Positions 23,627 to 33,904 of a stretch of DNA of 64,000 nucleotides are shown one piece after another. The notes below the pieces were generated by a model. The model saw nothing but the letters and a program-made list of their open reading frames with translations, did not search any database and was not told the origin of the DNA. The stretch is from Heterobilharzia americana. Its lineage: Eukaryota; Platyhelminthes; Trematoda; Strigeidida; Schistosomatidae. Position 1 is the stretch's first letter. Each line of letters begins with the position of its first letter. The translations under genes and the position numbers were made by a program. The stretch spans positions 60,395,257 to 60,459,256 of the forward strand of contig OX104128.1 in NCBI GenBank assembly GCA_944470555.2. The letters run 5' to 3'.

Positions 23627-23880
23627 CTAACTAACTTGTTTAACTGTTATCGAAGAAACAACTGATTCTATCCTTAACTTTAACCATATCATTGAAACTT
23701 GTACTCGTCTGGTGTTAATTTTCAAAGAGGAAAGACAATTCGAAACAGTGGAGAATATTTGTAGCTCAGGTGGATGGTCTTGGTTGTATTGTGTTCTCTG
23801 AGCTGGGTCGTTTAATCGTGAAACTTTCATCGCCTTGCTAGATGACATCATCAGCACTAACTTCAGTATGGAGTGAGGTA
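23627..23880 (-). mobile_element. Penelope-type tail fragment
   Basis: On the minus strand it reads GCTGATGATGTCATCTAG.., GATGAAAGTTTCACGATTA, GACCCAGCTCAGAGAACAC and GAGCTACAAATATTCTCC. The same order occurs after the GIY-YIG relic at 14440-14590. No coding part remains. Confidence 0.5.
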
Positions 23881-24344
23881 ATTCTAAGTAGTAACATAAC
23901 AGCCTCAACTGTTACTTTTCGTAAATTCTTGCGTTTCTTCTCTGATTTATTGTTCCCCTTCATTTTTGCTTCAACTGAAGAGAAAAGACTATGCTGTACT
24001 GCGTAGGATTTTGAAGGCTGTCAGTAGAGCCAGTGGTATGCCACTGACCACACTGGTAAGATCGGTTGTGAAAAGATATCTCAACCCTAGTAAACGGCTG
24101 GCCACAAATTTTTTATCCTGTGATAGGCATTCTCTGCAACTACACCTCTCTTCACGTCTATCCTCACGGATGACAAGAAGGAAAAACCACCAAACTTAAT
24201 GCATGCACAACGACATAAAAACATTCAACCATACCTTATTTAGCTTGTCAGCTGTGTAAAGAAAATCATGTCAAAAATAGTCATATCAGTCAGCTTATTA
24301 ATGGCGACAAGCCTTTATAGCTCTACAACTGTTATGTATTCAAA
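23881..24344. other. No recognised feature; one short open frame
   Basis: A 77-codon frame (23966-24199) starts LQLKRKDYAVLRRILKAVSR. It is basic and not recognised. It could be a retroelement relic. Confidence 0.3.
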
Positions 24345-24575
24345 CCATGTCATAACTGATGTTACCACTTGTATCATCCCATCGCCGAGTGAACTGAATC
24401 GATTGGTCTCTATCGGTAAATGGGCTTCTGTGGAAATGCCTCGATATCTTCTGAGTTGCAGTCGTATATCAGTGAAGGTAGCGGCCACCACTGGAATCCA
24501 GAACGCACGTTTCGTTCTATTTCGGGTCGTCAGCTGGGTGCATCATCCTCTCAGTAAGCAATGTTCTTCCCACTA
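24345..24575 (-). repeat. Family A SINE spanning a unit-to-unit junction; best-kept hammerhead
   Basis: Plus-strand order is the 5' region (ATCATCCCATCGCCGAG to CCTCGATATC) followed directly by a 3' end (GGCCACCACTGGAATCC). On the minus strand one unit therefore runs into the next. The hammerhead at 24537-24493 keeps CTGACGA, GAAA, a fully paired stem I (CCAG/CTGG) and a stem III ACGTGCGT. Stem II has lost a base and its pairing, and the cleavage triplet is GTT. Confidence 0.75.
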
Positions 24576-24599
24576 ATAGATAACTGAAACAGACAATAT

Positions 24600-24890
24600 T
24601 AAGGCAATAGCACAGGAGCTCATGTGACAATACACATCGGTCAATCCGGTCCAATCAACAATGAGGTAATACAAACAACATCATATAAACTATGAACGTC
24701 ACACAAGAGGTGGATATCGCAACTCAGTGGTCTAGTAGATAACGCTCTGGCATTTGAAACTATCGATTCGGGATTCGAGTCTTAGTGGAAATAACACCAG
24801 TCACTGACAGGCAGATATATCCAGCTGACGAGTCCCAAATAGGCAGACAAGCATATCCTGGATTCGACTGCCAGCCAATATCCATCATTA
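24600..24890 (+). repeat. Family A SINE, full length
   Basis: Runs from the 5' region (GAGCTCATGTGACAATACAC) through box A (AACTCAGTGGTCTAGTAG), box B (GGGATTCGAGTCTTAG) and the hammerhead at 24821-24861, to ATATCCATCATTAATG. CTGACGAG is intact but GGACGAAAC has become GGCAGACAAG, so GAAA is lost. Paired head to head with 24345. Confidence 0.75.
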
Positions 24891-25049
24891 ATGTTATTAT
24901 TATCTATAATCTGTTGAGAACCATTATAAATGTTTCGAAAATATCGTAAAACAAGTCATTTCTGTAGAATTGCATGCTGAGAATTCGATACTGCAAATAA
25001 AACTGTGGTTTGAGATAGAGTAAATATATTATCATTAACGTTATTACTA

Positions 25050-25168
25050 TTTTAGTGTTATTGCTTGTATTACACCGTCGTTGATAGGACAGAATTGATC
25101 AGCCTCTGAGTCCCAAATAAGACGAAATGCGCATCCTGGATTCCACTGCTAGCCACTGCTCATCATTA
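25050..25168. repeat. Family A chimera: inverted 5' piece joined to forward 3' piece
   Basis: About 25050-25103 is the 5' region in minus orientation (TGCTTGTATTACACCGTCG). At GCCTC it switches to the plus-strand 3' end (TGAGTCCCAAATAAGACG, GAAATGCGCATCCTGG, TTCCACTGCTAGCCACTG). The tRNA-like part is missing entirely. The structure fits a twin-primed insertion. Confidence 0.6.
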
Positions 25169-25204
25169 CTAAACATTATTACTATTGTTTCATTTTAGTC
25201 TGTT

Positions 25205-25290
25205 TATTAGAAATGTCACAAATGAAACAGTATTATCTACTGGATAACGTTTCGAATGTAATTTATTGTTCATATTTATACCAGGTCTTT
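25205..25290 (-). mobile_element. Penelope-associated tail fragment
   Basis: GAAACAGTATTATCTACTGG, ACGTTTCGAATG and TTCATATTTATACC match 31930-32000 and, more loosely, 16390-16430. Confidence 0.35.
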
Positions 25291-25942
25291 TTAAAAATAA
25301 TGAAAACTGATACCTCATTATCATCATTATTATTATTATTATTGTAGTTGGTTGCACAATATCGGGGTCAATGGGAAATATTTATCGATCAATCTTCCTA
25401 TAAATTGAAGATTGCTATTTACGCTCACTTATATTATAAAACATCCACCTTCCTAGCATTGACCAGTATGCTATAGTTTTATGTAAACCGATTTTAAAGA
25501 AGAATACATTTTTTTTAACCGAAGCAAATAGTTTATAATATTAAAGTTACTTCTCATTAATTCTGAATAACAGTTGGTCTAAAGCACGTCAAGTATGTAA
25601 CTCAGGCTTTCATTATGAATGCACAGCACTAAAAGTTTATACTTAGTTTTCTTTAGTAATCGTAATATCTAGTATCATACATTTTGCTGGAAACTGAAGA
25701 TGGTATCTCATAAGCTAAGTGTTTCAGTGAGTACAGATACTAGACTTATAAAGCTCCAGTCTTGTTCCGAAGGTCAATCATTTATGCATATGCTAATCAG
25801 GATCTTCAGAACACAATAAACTGGCTGTTTTCCTCCTGGCATATTTTTCTAATGATTATTCATTCTAAAATCAACCAGTGATAAAAATTGATTATATGTG
25901 ATTACTAATTAGGATATATTTTAGGCAATTTAGTGAATTTTT
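25291..25942. other. No recognised feature; short TTA run
   Basis: ATTATTATTATTATTATTG at about 25327-25345. Otherwise AT-rich and unassigned. Confidence 0.4.
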
Positions 25943-26039
25943 CAAGTTGGTATTCATCATGGACTGGCATCAGTTGGAGGAACATTTGAAACCTGAGACT
26001 CCTCAGCAGTGATATCAGTCCATGATGAATACTAACTTG
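25943..26039. repeat. Family B minimal hairpin (inverted 3' ends)
   Basis: Left arm 25943-25973 and right arm 26009-26039 are the same family B 3' end in opposite directions, 31 bases each with about five differences. They enclose a 35-base loop that keeps GAGACTCCTCAGCAG from the hammerhead. The tRNA-like head is absent from both arms. Confidence 0.65.
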
Positions 26040-26122
26040 AAATCACGAAATCCCTTCAAACACTTAAATTAAATTTAGTGAATACAGACTCAGGTATCAG
26101 AGACTTGTTCGGCGAAAGTCTA

Positions 26123-26125
<3 letters not shown>

Positions 26126-26178
<53 letters not shown>
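26126..26178. repeat. (TA)n microsatellite
   Basis: Uninterrupted TA dinucleotides for about 53 bases. Confidence 0.95.
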
Positions 26179-26180
<2 letters not shown>

Positions 26181-26194
26181 ATATAACGCTATGA

Positions 26195-26390
26195 CATGAG
26201 GTGGTATGTGAGGTTGTAGCTCATTAGTTTGGGGAGATGACTTCCAACCAGTGGGTCAAAATTTTGAACAACGCATCACCTGCTGAGGTTTGGGTGGTCA
26301 GGTAGTATCATTGTCCCTCATACATTAGATGTGACTTTACCGACTGCACGAATGTGTACAAGGTTGTTGAGTGGATTTATGTTTTCCAGC
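26195..26390 (+). repeat. Family D tRNA-like SINE
   Basis: TTGTAGCTCATTAGTTTGGGG resembles box A, and GTGGGTCAAAATTTTGAAC is a mutated box B. The body GGTGGTCAGGTAGTATCATTG and the end GTACAAGGTTGTTGAGTGG match 13050 and 28735. Confidence 0.6.
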
Positions 26391-27436
26391 ATATTGTAAA
26401 CATATGTATGCATCATTATGTCAACTGTTCACTATTGAGTATTTGTTGCATGGTTAGCTATTAAAACATTTATTGAACAATGAACAACGATGTATTTAAA
26501 CTTGTGAGAAATTTTCACCTGTCCACAGAAAAATAACCATAACCATTTCAATTATTTTTCAACAGACCTAGTAGAAACAAACGTAAATGGCTTGTTATTT
26601 CTTAAAATGGGTTATTACTATTCTTTTGTTTTTCTGTTGTTTTCTTGTTTACACTTTCGTTTGGTGCAAAAGAATAAACTATTCCATGATGGATTTCACT
26701 AAAAGTTGGTATTTAATACACAAACGATGGTTACCTCTTTTTATATTTGAGAATTAATACTGAACTAGCTAATCATCAAAGTTTCAAACTCTTACGATGG
26801 ATCTGATGCTCAAGTTTAGCTTGGTATATTTCTGTTCAATATTGATATGAATAAAATTTTCTAATGTACTTTTAGCATTGACAAAATGTTTCCCATTTGT
26901 TTATAATCTTGATGAAACTTGACATGTAATCTTGGCATCATACACTCTTTCAGAAAAATTCATAACTGTTATTCATGACAAGTAAGAAGATTATCTGTTT
27001 GTATCTGGTCAACACTGAAATTATTCAACTCAAATATTGACATTAATTCAAAAAAAGTATGTCAACAACCTCAAAGAAGTATCTGCTCCCATTTAGCATG
27101 AGATTCGAAATTATATAATTCAGAGTCAAAATTTGAGATGTTTTTAAAGATACGCTGTATGTTATGTTGTTTACCAAATCATAAACGTTTTGTTTTCGTT
27201 TAGTATTACAGTTCCTTTACTAAGTAAAATATCGTCTTGTCTCAGATCAGTGCATGGAATGAATCTATGATGTCTTGTTCCCAAGATTCAGTTATATGCC
27301 TTATGATAAAGTACCTTATGACTAAATAATAACTGTGGGAACAGGTAATGTAGAAAATTTGCAAATTATTTTCTTGTAAAATGGATTCAGGACACAATAC
27401 TGTTTTTGTTTTTAATGGACTCTTCCTTTTTATGAC
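26391..27436. other. No recognised feature
   Basis: About 1 kb of AT-rich sequence, no supported gene. Confidence 0.4.
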
Positions 27437-27905
27437 GTTGCTTGTATTATCCCGTTACTGATTGGATCGAATCAGTCGATATCAGTGAGCATATGAGCTC
27501 CTGCTAGGATTCATCTACATTGCCTGCATTTTAGTGTTATAGTTATGATGGATGGCAGCTAGCAATGGAATTCGGGACAAGCGTTTCATCCTGTTTTTGA
27601 CTCGTCAGCTAGATGTACCTACCTCTTAGTGAGCGATGTTGTTCCATTTAAAACTCGAACCCAGAGTCGATCGATCAAACGCCAGAGCATTATCCACTAG
27701 ACCATCGAGTCAAGACATCCATTTCCTATGCGACGTGTATAGTTTATATGGTGTTGTTTGTATTACCTCATTGTTGATTGGACCGAGATGACCGATCCGT
27801 ATTATCATATGAGCTCTTTTGCCGATGCCTCGATATTGTCTGTCATTCCAATTTTGAAATTAATGATGGGTGGTGGCTAGCAGCATCATATAAGCTATAC
27901 CCATT
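27437..27905 (-). repeat. Family A SINE, head-to-tail tandem (about 316-bp period)
   Basis: The 5'-region marker GTTGYTTGTATTAYC occurs at 27437 and again at 27753, a period of 316 bases with one full unit between. The full unit contains 3' end, hammerhead (27612-27572 on the minus strand), box B complement (AAAACTCGAACCC) and box A complement (ATTATCCACTAGACC). The hammerhead keeps CTGACGA and GAAA. Stem II is short (GTC..GAT with wobble), stem III is partly paired, and stem I is mispaired. The second unit ends at GGTGGCTAGCAGC near 27866. Confidence 0.8.
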
Positions 27906-28105
27906 GAAGAAAAGAAGTGGCTATCGTGGCTCAGGGGCCTAGTGGATAACTCTCTGGTGTTTGGAGCCATCTGTTCCGAGGTTCCAGTCTTAATGGGAAT
28001 AACGTCGCTCACTGAGAGGTAGGTACATCCAGCTGATGAGTCCCAAGTAGAACTAAACGCACGTCCTCGATTCCTCTCTTAACCACCATCCACCACTAAT
28101 ATCAA
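27906..28105 (+). repeat. Family A SINE
   Basis: Box A GTGGCTCAGGGGCCTAGTGG, box B relic CCGAGGTTCCAGTC, hammerhead at 28029-28070. CTGATGA is intact, but GAAA is TAAA and stem II is weakened (GTCC..GAAC). It sits head to head with the tandem at 27437. Confidence 0.8.
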
Positions 28106-28734
28106 AACTCTTCCATTTGACCTCATATTTATTGAGTATTTTGTCTTGTATGTATATGAAATATACTAACTAGCTAATTGCTCTTACTCAGCATAAAGTA
28201 CTGAGTAAACGATTGTCTTTCACTTCTTGGTGGATACAGTTCAGCATAGAATACAGTCACTGCCCAACAGTAGCGATAATTTCATTTCCTCAACCTGTTT
28301 GCTCATCAGTCATTCCACTCTTGTATTCTTCATAATAAAAAGTACTGGTTATCAGTTTGAAAGGCAATTGTGGAGTGATCACTTTATGTACGTTGATTGA
28401 ATGTAAATGGCAGCAACTCCTGGACTCACAGACTTCACCAACGAAGAATTATAAGTAGTTGATACCGTATAGTGCTGAGATAACCCAAATAACATGTAGT
28501 CTAACCTGAAATCACGTTTATATATAGATGACAGCTATCTTGTAGTCCTAGAATGCAACGAAACTGCTTCCAGCTGTTCACAGCATTTCCATCACGTCAG
28601 CTGATCTCAGTCTGTGATGATTACTTCACATGATCTCACTCTCACCCAAGTTGACTCATACTTCCATATAGGTGCTCGTCATCTGTTCGTCATAAATTCA
28701 ATTTGTCTTTGTTGAGGTATGACTCGTCGTTTTC
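28106..28734. other. No recognised feature
   Basis: AT-rich with scattered GC, no supported gene. 28560-28720 may be an eroded repeat but could not be matched. Confidence 0.35.
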
Positions 28735-28885
28735 GGTAGTCAACTTTCAATCCATCGGTCATCGAGTCAAACACCGCTTCACCTACCGAGATTTAGGCGA
28801 CCAGGTAGTATCACTAGCCTAGGTGTGGCTCACTGTCTAATATATAAACGTTCACAAGGTTGCTGAGAGAGTTTCGATGTATGCG
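28735..28885 (+). repeat. Family D SINE, tRNA-like part eroded
   Basis: CATCGAGTCAAACACCGCTTC, CACCTACCGAGATTTAGGCG, CCAGGTAGTATCACTAGCC and TTCACAAGGTTGCTGAGAG follow the family D order. Confidence 0.6.
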
Positions 28886-29335
28886 TATACTGAGTTGGGA
28901 CAGTAATAACATTTATTTACAAATGTTGAATGTATAACCATACATATTCAAAGTTGTTGTTCGTCTACTGCTCTTCTTCAACATCATAGATATTTGTTCA
29001 ATACATTTTGCTATTTAGGAGTAAGGGAAACTATACATCAAAAAAATCTCATTTTGTAGTGGAAAAGTACATGTTGTGTAGTGTCAATAACTATAACTTA
29101 TGGTGCACTTTATAATCATAACAAAAAGAAATTTCATGAATGACAAGATTTATTTTTTACCAACAGTTTTAAATGTCTGTTAGTTTCAAAACTTTAAAAT
29201 CGGATCAATTTTCCTTCTAGTATGAGTTAATAAAGAAGAAATAACTCCAGTATTTATAAATAAAAGTGAAACTATATAAACATTGTGTTGATAAGTATTA
29301 TAGTTACCCGCCTGTATTAATGTTTATTTTTTCAG
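28886..29335. other. No recognised feature; ends in a strong splice acceptor
   Basis: AT-rich. The last bases (TGTTTATTTTTTCAG, ending 29335) are a textbook acceptor. Confidence 0.4.
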
Positions 29336-29454
29336 ATAAAGTAAAATATATTTATCGAAGTATTCATATAAAACAAGGAGTACCTATTGAAACATTCTAC
29401 TTTCATTATCCTGAAAAACTTTTGTTGATTACATTTGAAAGATACCTTGTGCTG
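29336..29454 (+). CDS. Candidate internal exon, unidentified protein
   Basis: 119 bases sit between a strong acceptor and a donor (CTG then GTAATA). The single open frame (entry phase 1, exit phase 0) reads KVKYIYRSIHIKQGVPIETF then YFHYPEKLLLITFERYLVL. Alternating hydrophobic and charged residues suggest beta strands, as in a propeller-type domain, but that is only an impression. The other two frames close within a few codons. Its entry phase does not match the exit phase of 19185-19378, so another exon would have to lie between them. Confidence 0.48.
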
Positions 29455-29544
29455 GTAATAACGTAGATTAATTACTTTTGATGAGGTTAGTGTTTTATGA
29501 TGAGTTCTGACTGAGTTCTATCGATCATTTTGTAATGTGACCAC

Positions 29545-29725
29545 AAATTTAGGGAGCTCAGTAACGCAGCGCACTTTGATGGATGTTAGTTGGTTGTAAG
29601 GAGTTGGTAAGAAGCCCTGATTCATGTGTTTTGTTGCACTTGTTGCCACTTATAAGGAAGGTGTGCCAGCGACCTCGAGAGAATTAACATCCTTTCTGAG
29701 ATTCAAACCAGCGTCACCCAATATT
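29545..29725 (-). repeat. Family C SINE fragment
   Basis: Plus-strand markers: GATGGATGTTAGTTGGTTG (tail), AAGAAGCCCTGATTCATG, TTTTGTTGCACTTGTTGCC (hammerhead relic, GAAA reads CAAAA), then GAGATTCAAACC (box B complement). Confidence 0.6.
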
Positions 29726-29829
29726 ATAGTCTTCAGCTGTATAAATAGATAACTTCTAAGTCTGAATAAGTTACATAACTGAAGTGAACATTAGTCAGTT
29801 GACTTGCGAAAAGTAGGTGAATTCATTGC

Positions 29830-30035
29830 TTACCATAGTCTCCGGTCTGTTAACACTTGAAGTGTGGCAAGATATCATGTTGATTTCAGATAATGGGAGT
29901 CCTTTGGCAGGAAATCCTCCCCAACCTAGGTTCCGTACTTATTAGCTCTCATAAGCAAGGCGTATCTACAACCATGAGAAAACTGATTGATGTTCCCTTC
30001 GTTATTTGAACCTGCATTGTTTAGTGCTGATTTTA
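29830..30035 (-). repeat. Family C SINE fragment
   Basis: GGCAGGAAATCCTCC, CAACCTAGGTTCCGTAC and AGCAAGGCGTATCTACAACC place it. The stem III palindrome ACCTAGGT is intact, but the adjacent GAAAC reads GGAAC and the CTGANGA half is lost. Confidence 0.55.
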
Positions 30036-30749
30036 CAGACAACCCGTCGCCTTTTCAAGCCATGACTAAATCATTTTCCTACATAAATGGCAGAAAAGGC
30101 TCACTTGTCTGAAGAAACTACCCTAGGATTTATCTCAAGTAGATATATTCATCCAGCAGGCACCGAAAACTTTTGCATCATGATTTTCTTAAAAAGCTCA
30201 CCCAACCTTATTAATCCACTCAATATGTTGTGAGATTTCACCACTTTTTGTCAAGACATTAGGAGTTTGCTGCCAAAATGGTGAATTTAAAATATTCGTG
30301 AGTCATATAGCCCTGCCTCAGTGACTACTGAGTTTTATATATACTTCAATATGCTAGTCTCATGGGATTATACAATCAACTTTCAATCAATATATCGCTC
30401 ACGAGTTCGAGCCTACTTTTGTTTGCAAAGGATTAGAGCAGCAATACGGTATTGGGAACTTTCAGATACCAGGCATAGCTCATCAGTTGATGCGCTTCCT
30501 CTCTGTGGGTGGGTTGCATCATACAAGTTTCCACTAACTGACTACACTTCACTGTGCATTACGTGTTTAGTTCAGCTATGTTTTCTAACCTTTATCTGCC
30601 GCATCAAATACTGCTTCTATTAAGTCATAGTTTCCAATTCTTATCTGATTTTAAGGTAAATGTGTGTTCCATATACTCTTGTTATATTTACTATTCACAT
30701 AGATTTTATCTTGTTTAGTCCTGATTCCTGGCTGACTCCCACTGATCAT
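30036..30749. other. No recognised feature
   Basis: Contains a 100-codon frame (30321-30623) with no recognisable domain. TTGGGAACTTTCAGATACC near 30453 weakly echoes 17358-17375. Nothing called. Confidence 0.3.
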
Positions 30750-30905
30750 TTTTCAGTGCTGCTACCAAGCTAGGAGGCCCATCACATCAGCGCACTTTGA
30801 TAGATATGAGTTAGTTGGAGACATTTAGCAAGAAACCCTGCTTGACTTAGATTTTTTGCTTCTTGGCATTTGTCTGCAAGGCATATCTACAACCTTGAAG
30901 CACTT
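30750..30905 (-). repeat. Family C SINE, left arm of an inverted pair
   Basis: AGTTAGTTGGAGACATTTAGC, AAACCCTGCTTGACTTAG, TTGCTTCTTGGCATTTG and AAGGCATATCTACAACC are family C on the minus strand, from tail to just beyond the hammerhead relic. The box B region is lost at the junction. Confidence 0.6.
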
Positions 30906-31165
30906 AGGACTAGACAACATGAATTTGGGTACCCTCCAGAGACCAATCTTTATGCCTAATCTAGTCCTACAGGTTAGTCACATCCGGAATAGCTCAGTGG
31001 TAATATCTCTGACTGCACCAGAGATTGACATGGGTTTTAATCCTAGGAAGCACCTCACTTCTCTTGAGGTTTTGTTGACGAGTCCCGATAAACACAAAAC
31101 CTCGGTTTCCTGCCAATTAACTTCAACCAACTAACTTCCCTACCGTTCTATCTTTGACTAATTAG
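30906..31165 (+). repeat. Family C SINE, right arm, tRNA-like part well kept
   Basis: Leader GACTAGACAACATGAATTTGG, box A AATAGCTCAGTGGTAATATC, box B relic ATGGGTTTTAATCCTAGG, then a hammerhead-like segment at 31077-31108 (TTGACGAG.. CACAAAACC). The 3' tail is TTCAACCAACTAAC. Confidence 0.7.
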
Positions 31166-31427
31166 TTACGATGATGATTTATTCCATTTGAATCAAAATT
31201 TGAATGTTATACCTGTGGTTGTTTTTACCGCAGACTAATTCTTGTATAACAGTAAAAAGTTATTAATACCTATTCACAAATGGATTGAATTAAATCAGTA
31301 ATTACAAATTATGTTCATTTGTTTTTGCCGTTTGGATCAAAGTCAGTGTATACATGAAGGATTTACATGAAATGTAGTGGAATGAATTCACTTTATTTCA
31401 CAATCATTGTTGTTCCTTGATTTCCAG

Positions 31428-31497
31428 GTATGGCAGATTTGGCGAAAGAGAAAAATGGGGTAGACAGAAGCTACGGTCTACTGTATAAAAACTTTTC
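31428..31497 (+). CDS. Weak candidate exon
   Basis: The acceptor TTCCTTGATTTCCAG (ending 31427) is strong and the donor is TTTTC then GTAAGA. The frame between reads ADLAKEKNGVDRSYGLLYKN, with entry phase 1 and exit phase 2. Seventy bases is short and the phase does not follow from 29454, so this is tentative. Confidence 0.25.
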
Positions 31498-31861
31498 GTA
31501 AGAAAATCAGTTACATTCTACTTTTATCAGTTATTTACAATAAAATTGGAAACTAATTTCCTACGTATGCAAAAATGAAACAACTTTAAACCATCTGGTT
31601 GTATAATTAGTATAATCAATGCTGAAATATATAGGGAAACCAGAAAAAAAGTTAACTTCAGTCATATGTGAATGTTCAGTTCATTATTAACAGTAAGCAA
31701 ATAATTCTTCTCACAGTCGTAATAGTACCAATTCAATTATAAATCATGAAATTAGACTCAACAATTACTTTATTCCAAAAACTGTTTTACTTTGCTGTCT
31801 AAGCTGCAAAAAACCCGTGGCCTACAGCCTACTCGTTTGATGGATAAGCAAATAATTGAAA
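31498..31861. other. No recognised feature
   Basis: AT-rich, nothing supported. Confidence 0.4.
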
Positions 31862-32050
31862 TGTAAGAATGAAACTTGGGCACTACGGTAGTGCACACCT
31901 CCATATTAGATTGTTTTTCTATACTTTACACAGTGAGACAGTATTATTTATTGGATTACATTTTGAATGGAATCTATTGCTCTGCTTCATACCAATAGTT
32001 AGCTATTCAATCCCGGTTAATATTGATTTCAACTTGGTCCATGAAGAAAG
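31862..32050 (-). mobile_element. Penelope-associated tail fragment
   Basis: GAAACTTGGGCACTACGGTAG, CATATTAGATTGTTTTTC and CAGTATTATTTATTGGATT match 16325-16430 (same direction) and 51053-51200 (opposite direction). Confidence 0.45.
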
Positions 32051-32921
32051 TGTTTGGTGATGAATGAATTAACACTGAAACTCTTTGTAAAGCAGATAAG
32101 TTCTGTGTACTGGAACATGTAATTTCATTTAGTTCTTACTGTCACTATGCATCGTATCGGCGTGTACTAAGCTGTTTTATCCCACTGGATTCGCAAAGGT
32201 TTGATAAAATACCTTTTTTTTTAACATATAGTGATATATCCATACTTAGATTCATCGTTCGTTTCAATATAAAAGTTTAGTTATGCAGAGTTTCCGTGAC
32301 AAGAATGATTACTGGTCCTCTTTTCAGTTTCACGTAATCAGTCACCGGCTTATGACTCATATATGTAAAGGGTTAGTTAGTTAAATGTTACATTGTGATA
32401 AGTAGACAAAGAAAGGTTAAGTCACTACCGAAAGATGTATTCACTTGTTCAAGGACTGACACTCTATACATATCTTCAAATGTTATGAAGTAATGTATTG
32501 CTTAAAGGCTTACTAAATCAAGAAAAAACCTTTAAAGTTAGTCAGTTTAACTGGAATAAAAATCACTGAGGATTCCAAAATAAACTGAATAGCTGATGCA
32601 TTTACTTTTTAGACTGTGGCAGTTCAAAATAATAAAATACCACATGATTCAGTCTACCCTACAGATTAAATGAAATGCATGTTATCCGTAAAGTTGATAT
32701 ATGGCAGGGTGCATGATATAATGCAACAAAATGTGCGTTGATACCGTTATATCACAAAAGGTGCCGAAGTTCTTATTGCAATGAATACATATCTAAAGTC
32801 ATCAAAAATAAGTTTATCTTCTTTATTAAAATAAGTGGTGTTTATTCGCAGGAAAATATAAGAAGCTGGTGATTAAATAATTCTATATCATGAATAAATT
32901 ACTTATTTTCGCCTAGCAGAA
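32051..32921. other. No recognised feature
   Basis: AT-rich, no supported gene. Confidence 0.4.
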
Positions 32922-33065
32922 GAATCTAGGACTCAAGTTTCATCTTATTTGGGGCTTGCCAGGTGAATATACCTGCGCCCCAATGAATGACGTTGTTCCC
33001 GCCGAGACTCAAACACATTACTCACTGTTTCAAACATCAAAGTGCAGTCCAGTAGGTCACTACAA
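32922..33065 (-). repeat. Family A SINE, left arm of an inverted pair
   Basis: AATCTAGGACTCAAGTTTC (3' end and hammerhead relic), GTGAATATACCTGCGCCCC, GCCGAGACTCAAAC (box B complement), then the box A side near 33050. The hammerhead has lost CTGANGA (GGGGCTTGCCAGG). Confidence 0.65.
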
Positions 33066-33104
33066 CCTATAATATCTAAACTATACTATACCTGGAGAAA
33101 AGGC

Positions 33105-33262
33105 TTTGGGTATAGTGACCCAGTGGCCTAGTGTATATCGCTCTGGAGTTTGGAGCAATGGGTATGACGTTCGAGTCACCGCGGGAACATCCAGATGACT
33201 ATTACCAAATAAGATAAAACGCGCTTCCTGGATTCCTCTGCTCGCCACAACCAAGTAAATTA
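33105..33262 (+). repeat. Family A SINE, right arm
   Basis: GTGACCCAGTGGCCTAGTG (box A), GACGTTCGAGTCACCG (box B), then a jump to CATCCAGATGACTATTACC. The hammerhead's first half is altered; GATAAAACGCGC replaces GACGAAACGCGC. Confidence 0.65.
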
Positions 33263-33579
33263 TCATAATAAATATTCGGGCAATATTGAGGCATCCGCAC
33301 AGAACCCATAAGGTCAAAAGAGCTCGAACAATTTGATTCAGTATAACAATGAAGAAGTACAAATATATCAACAAATAGTAATGATATCATGATAACATTA
33401 TGATAAACCATGTTGATATATGAAGTTAGTCTCAATGCACCAAAAATCAGTGTAATTTTTCGCAATATTATTTCCTGAAATACTGTAAGTAAATATCATA
33501 ACAAGAGTCCTTAAACATCACCTAAAATGACTGCATATATGTATACACCCGGATGTTAAGGAAAGCTAAATGCAGATAC
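33263..33579. other. No recognised feature
   Basis: AT-rich, nothing supported. Confidence 0.4.
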
Positions 33580-33765
33580 ATTCAGTCTGGAGGCTTGTGG
33601 ATACTTACTGGGAGTACTGGACAACTGTTTCGTCTCACTATCAGACGCCTTACCAGTATATACCTATGAATCGCCTGGGGTCGGACCAAAGGCCTTTAGG
33701 TTGTGTGATGAGCATGTAACCATTGAGAACTCTGATCAGGAGTCCCATGCCTGAGGGAACCATAT
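33580..33765 (-). repeat. Family B SINE, left arm
   Basis: CTGGGAGTACTGGACAACTG, TTTCGTCTCACTATCAGACG and CCTTTAGGTTGTGTGATGAGC follow family B on the minus strand. The hammerhead segment keeps GAAA; CTGAGGA reads GTAAGGC, so it is broken. Confidence 0.6.
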
Positions 33766-33904
33766 GTCTAGTGCTTCAAAGTCTTCAACAATTTTCCAAA
33801 TAGTCGGTCTGTAATGAGTATCACCTTGATATTCAAGGCAAATACTTAAACCTTATTCTGTCGTTTCACAACTAAATGTTCAGCATGGATTTGAAGGTCT
33901 GTGA

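Noticed and set aside
23790..23830. CTGATGATGTC..GATGAAAG in the Penelope-type tail (minus strand) as a hammerhead
   Set aside because: CTGATGA and GAAA are present, but bases flanking them do not give a G-C closing pair for stem II, and no NUH triplet with stem III follows.
30321..30623. Plus-strand open frame of 100 codons
   Set aside because: No domain, non-standard start, composition like surrounding non-coding DNA.
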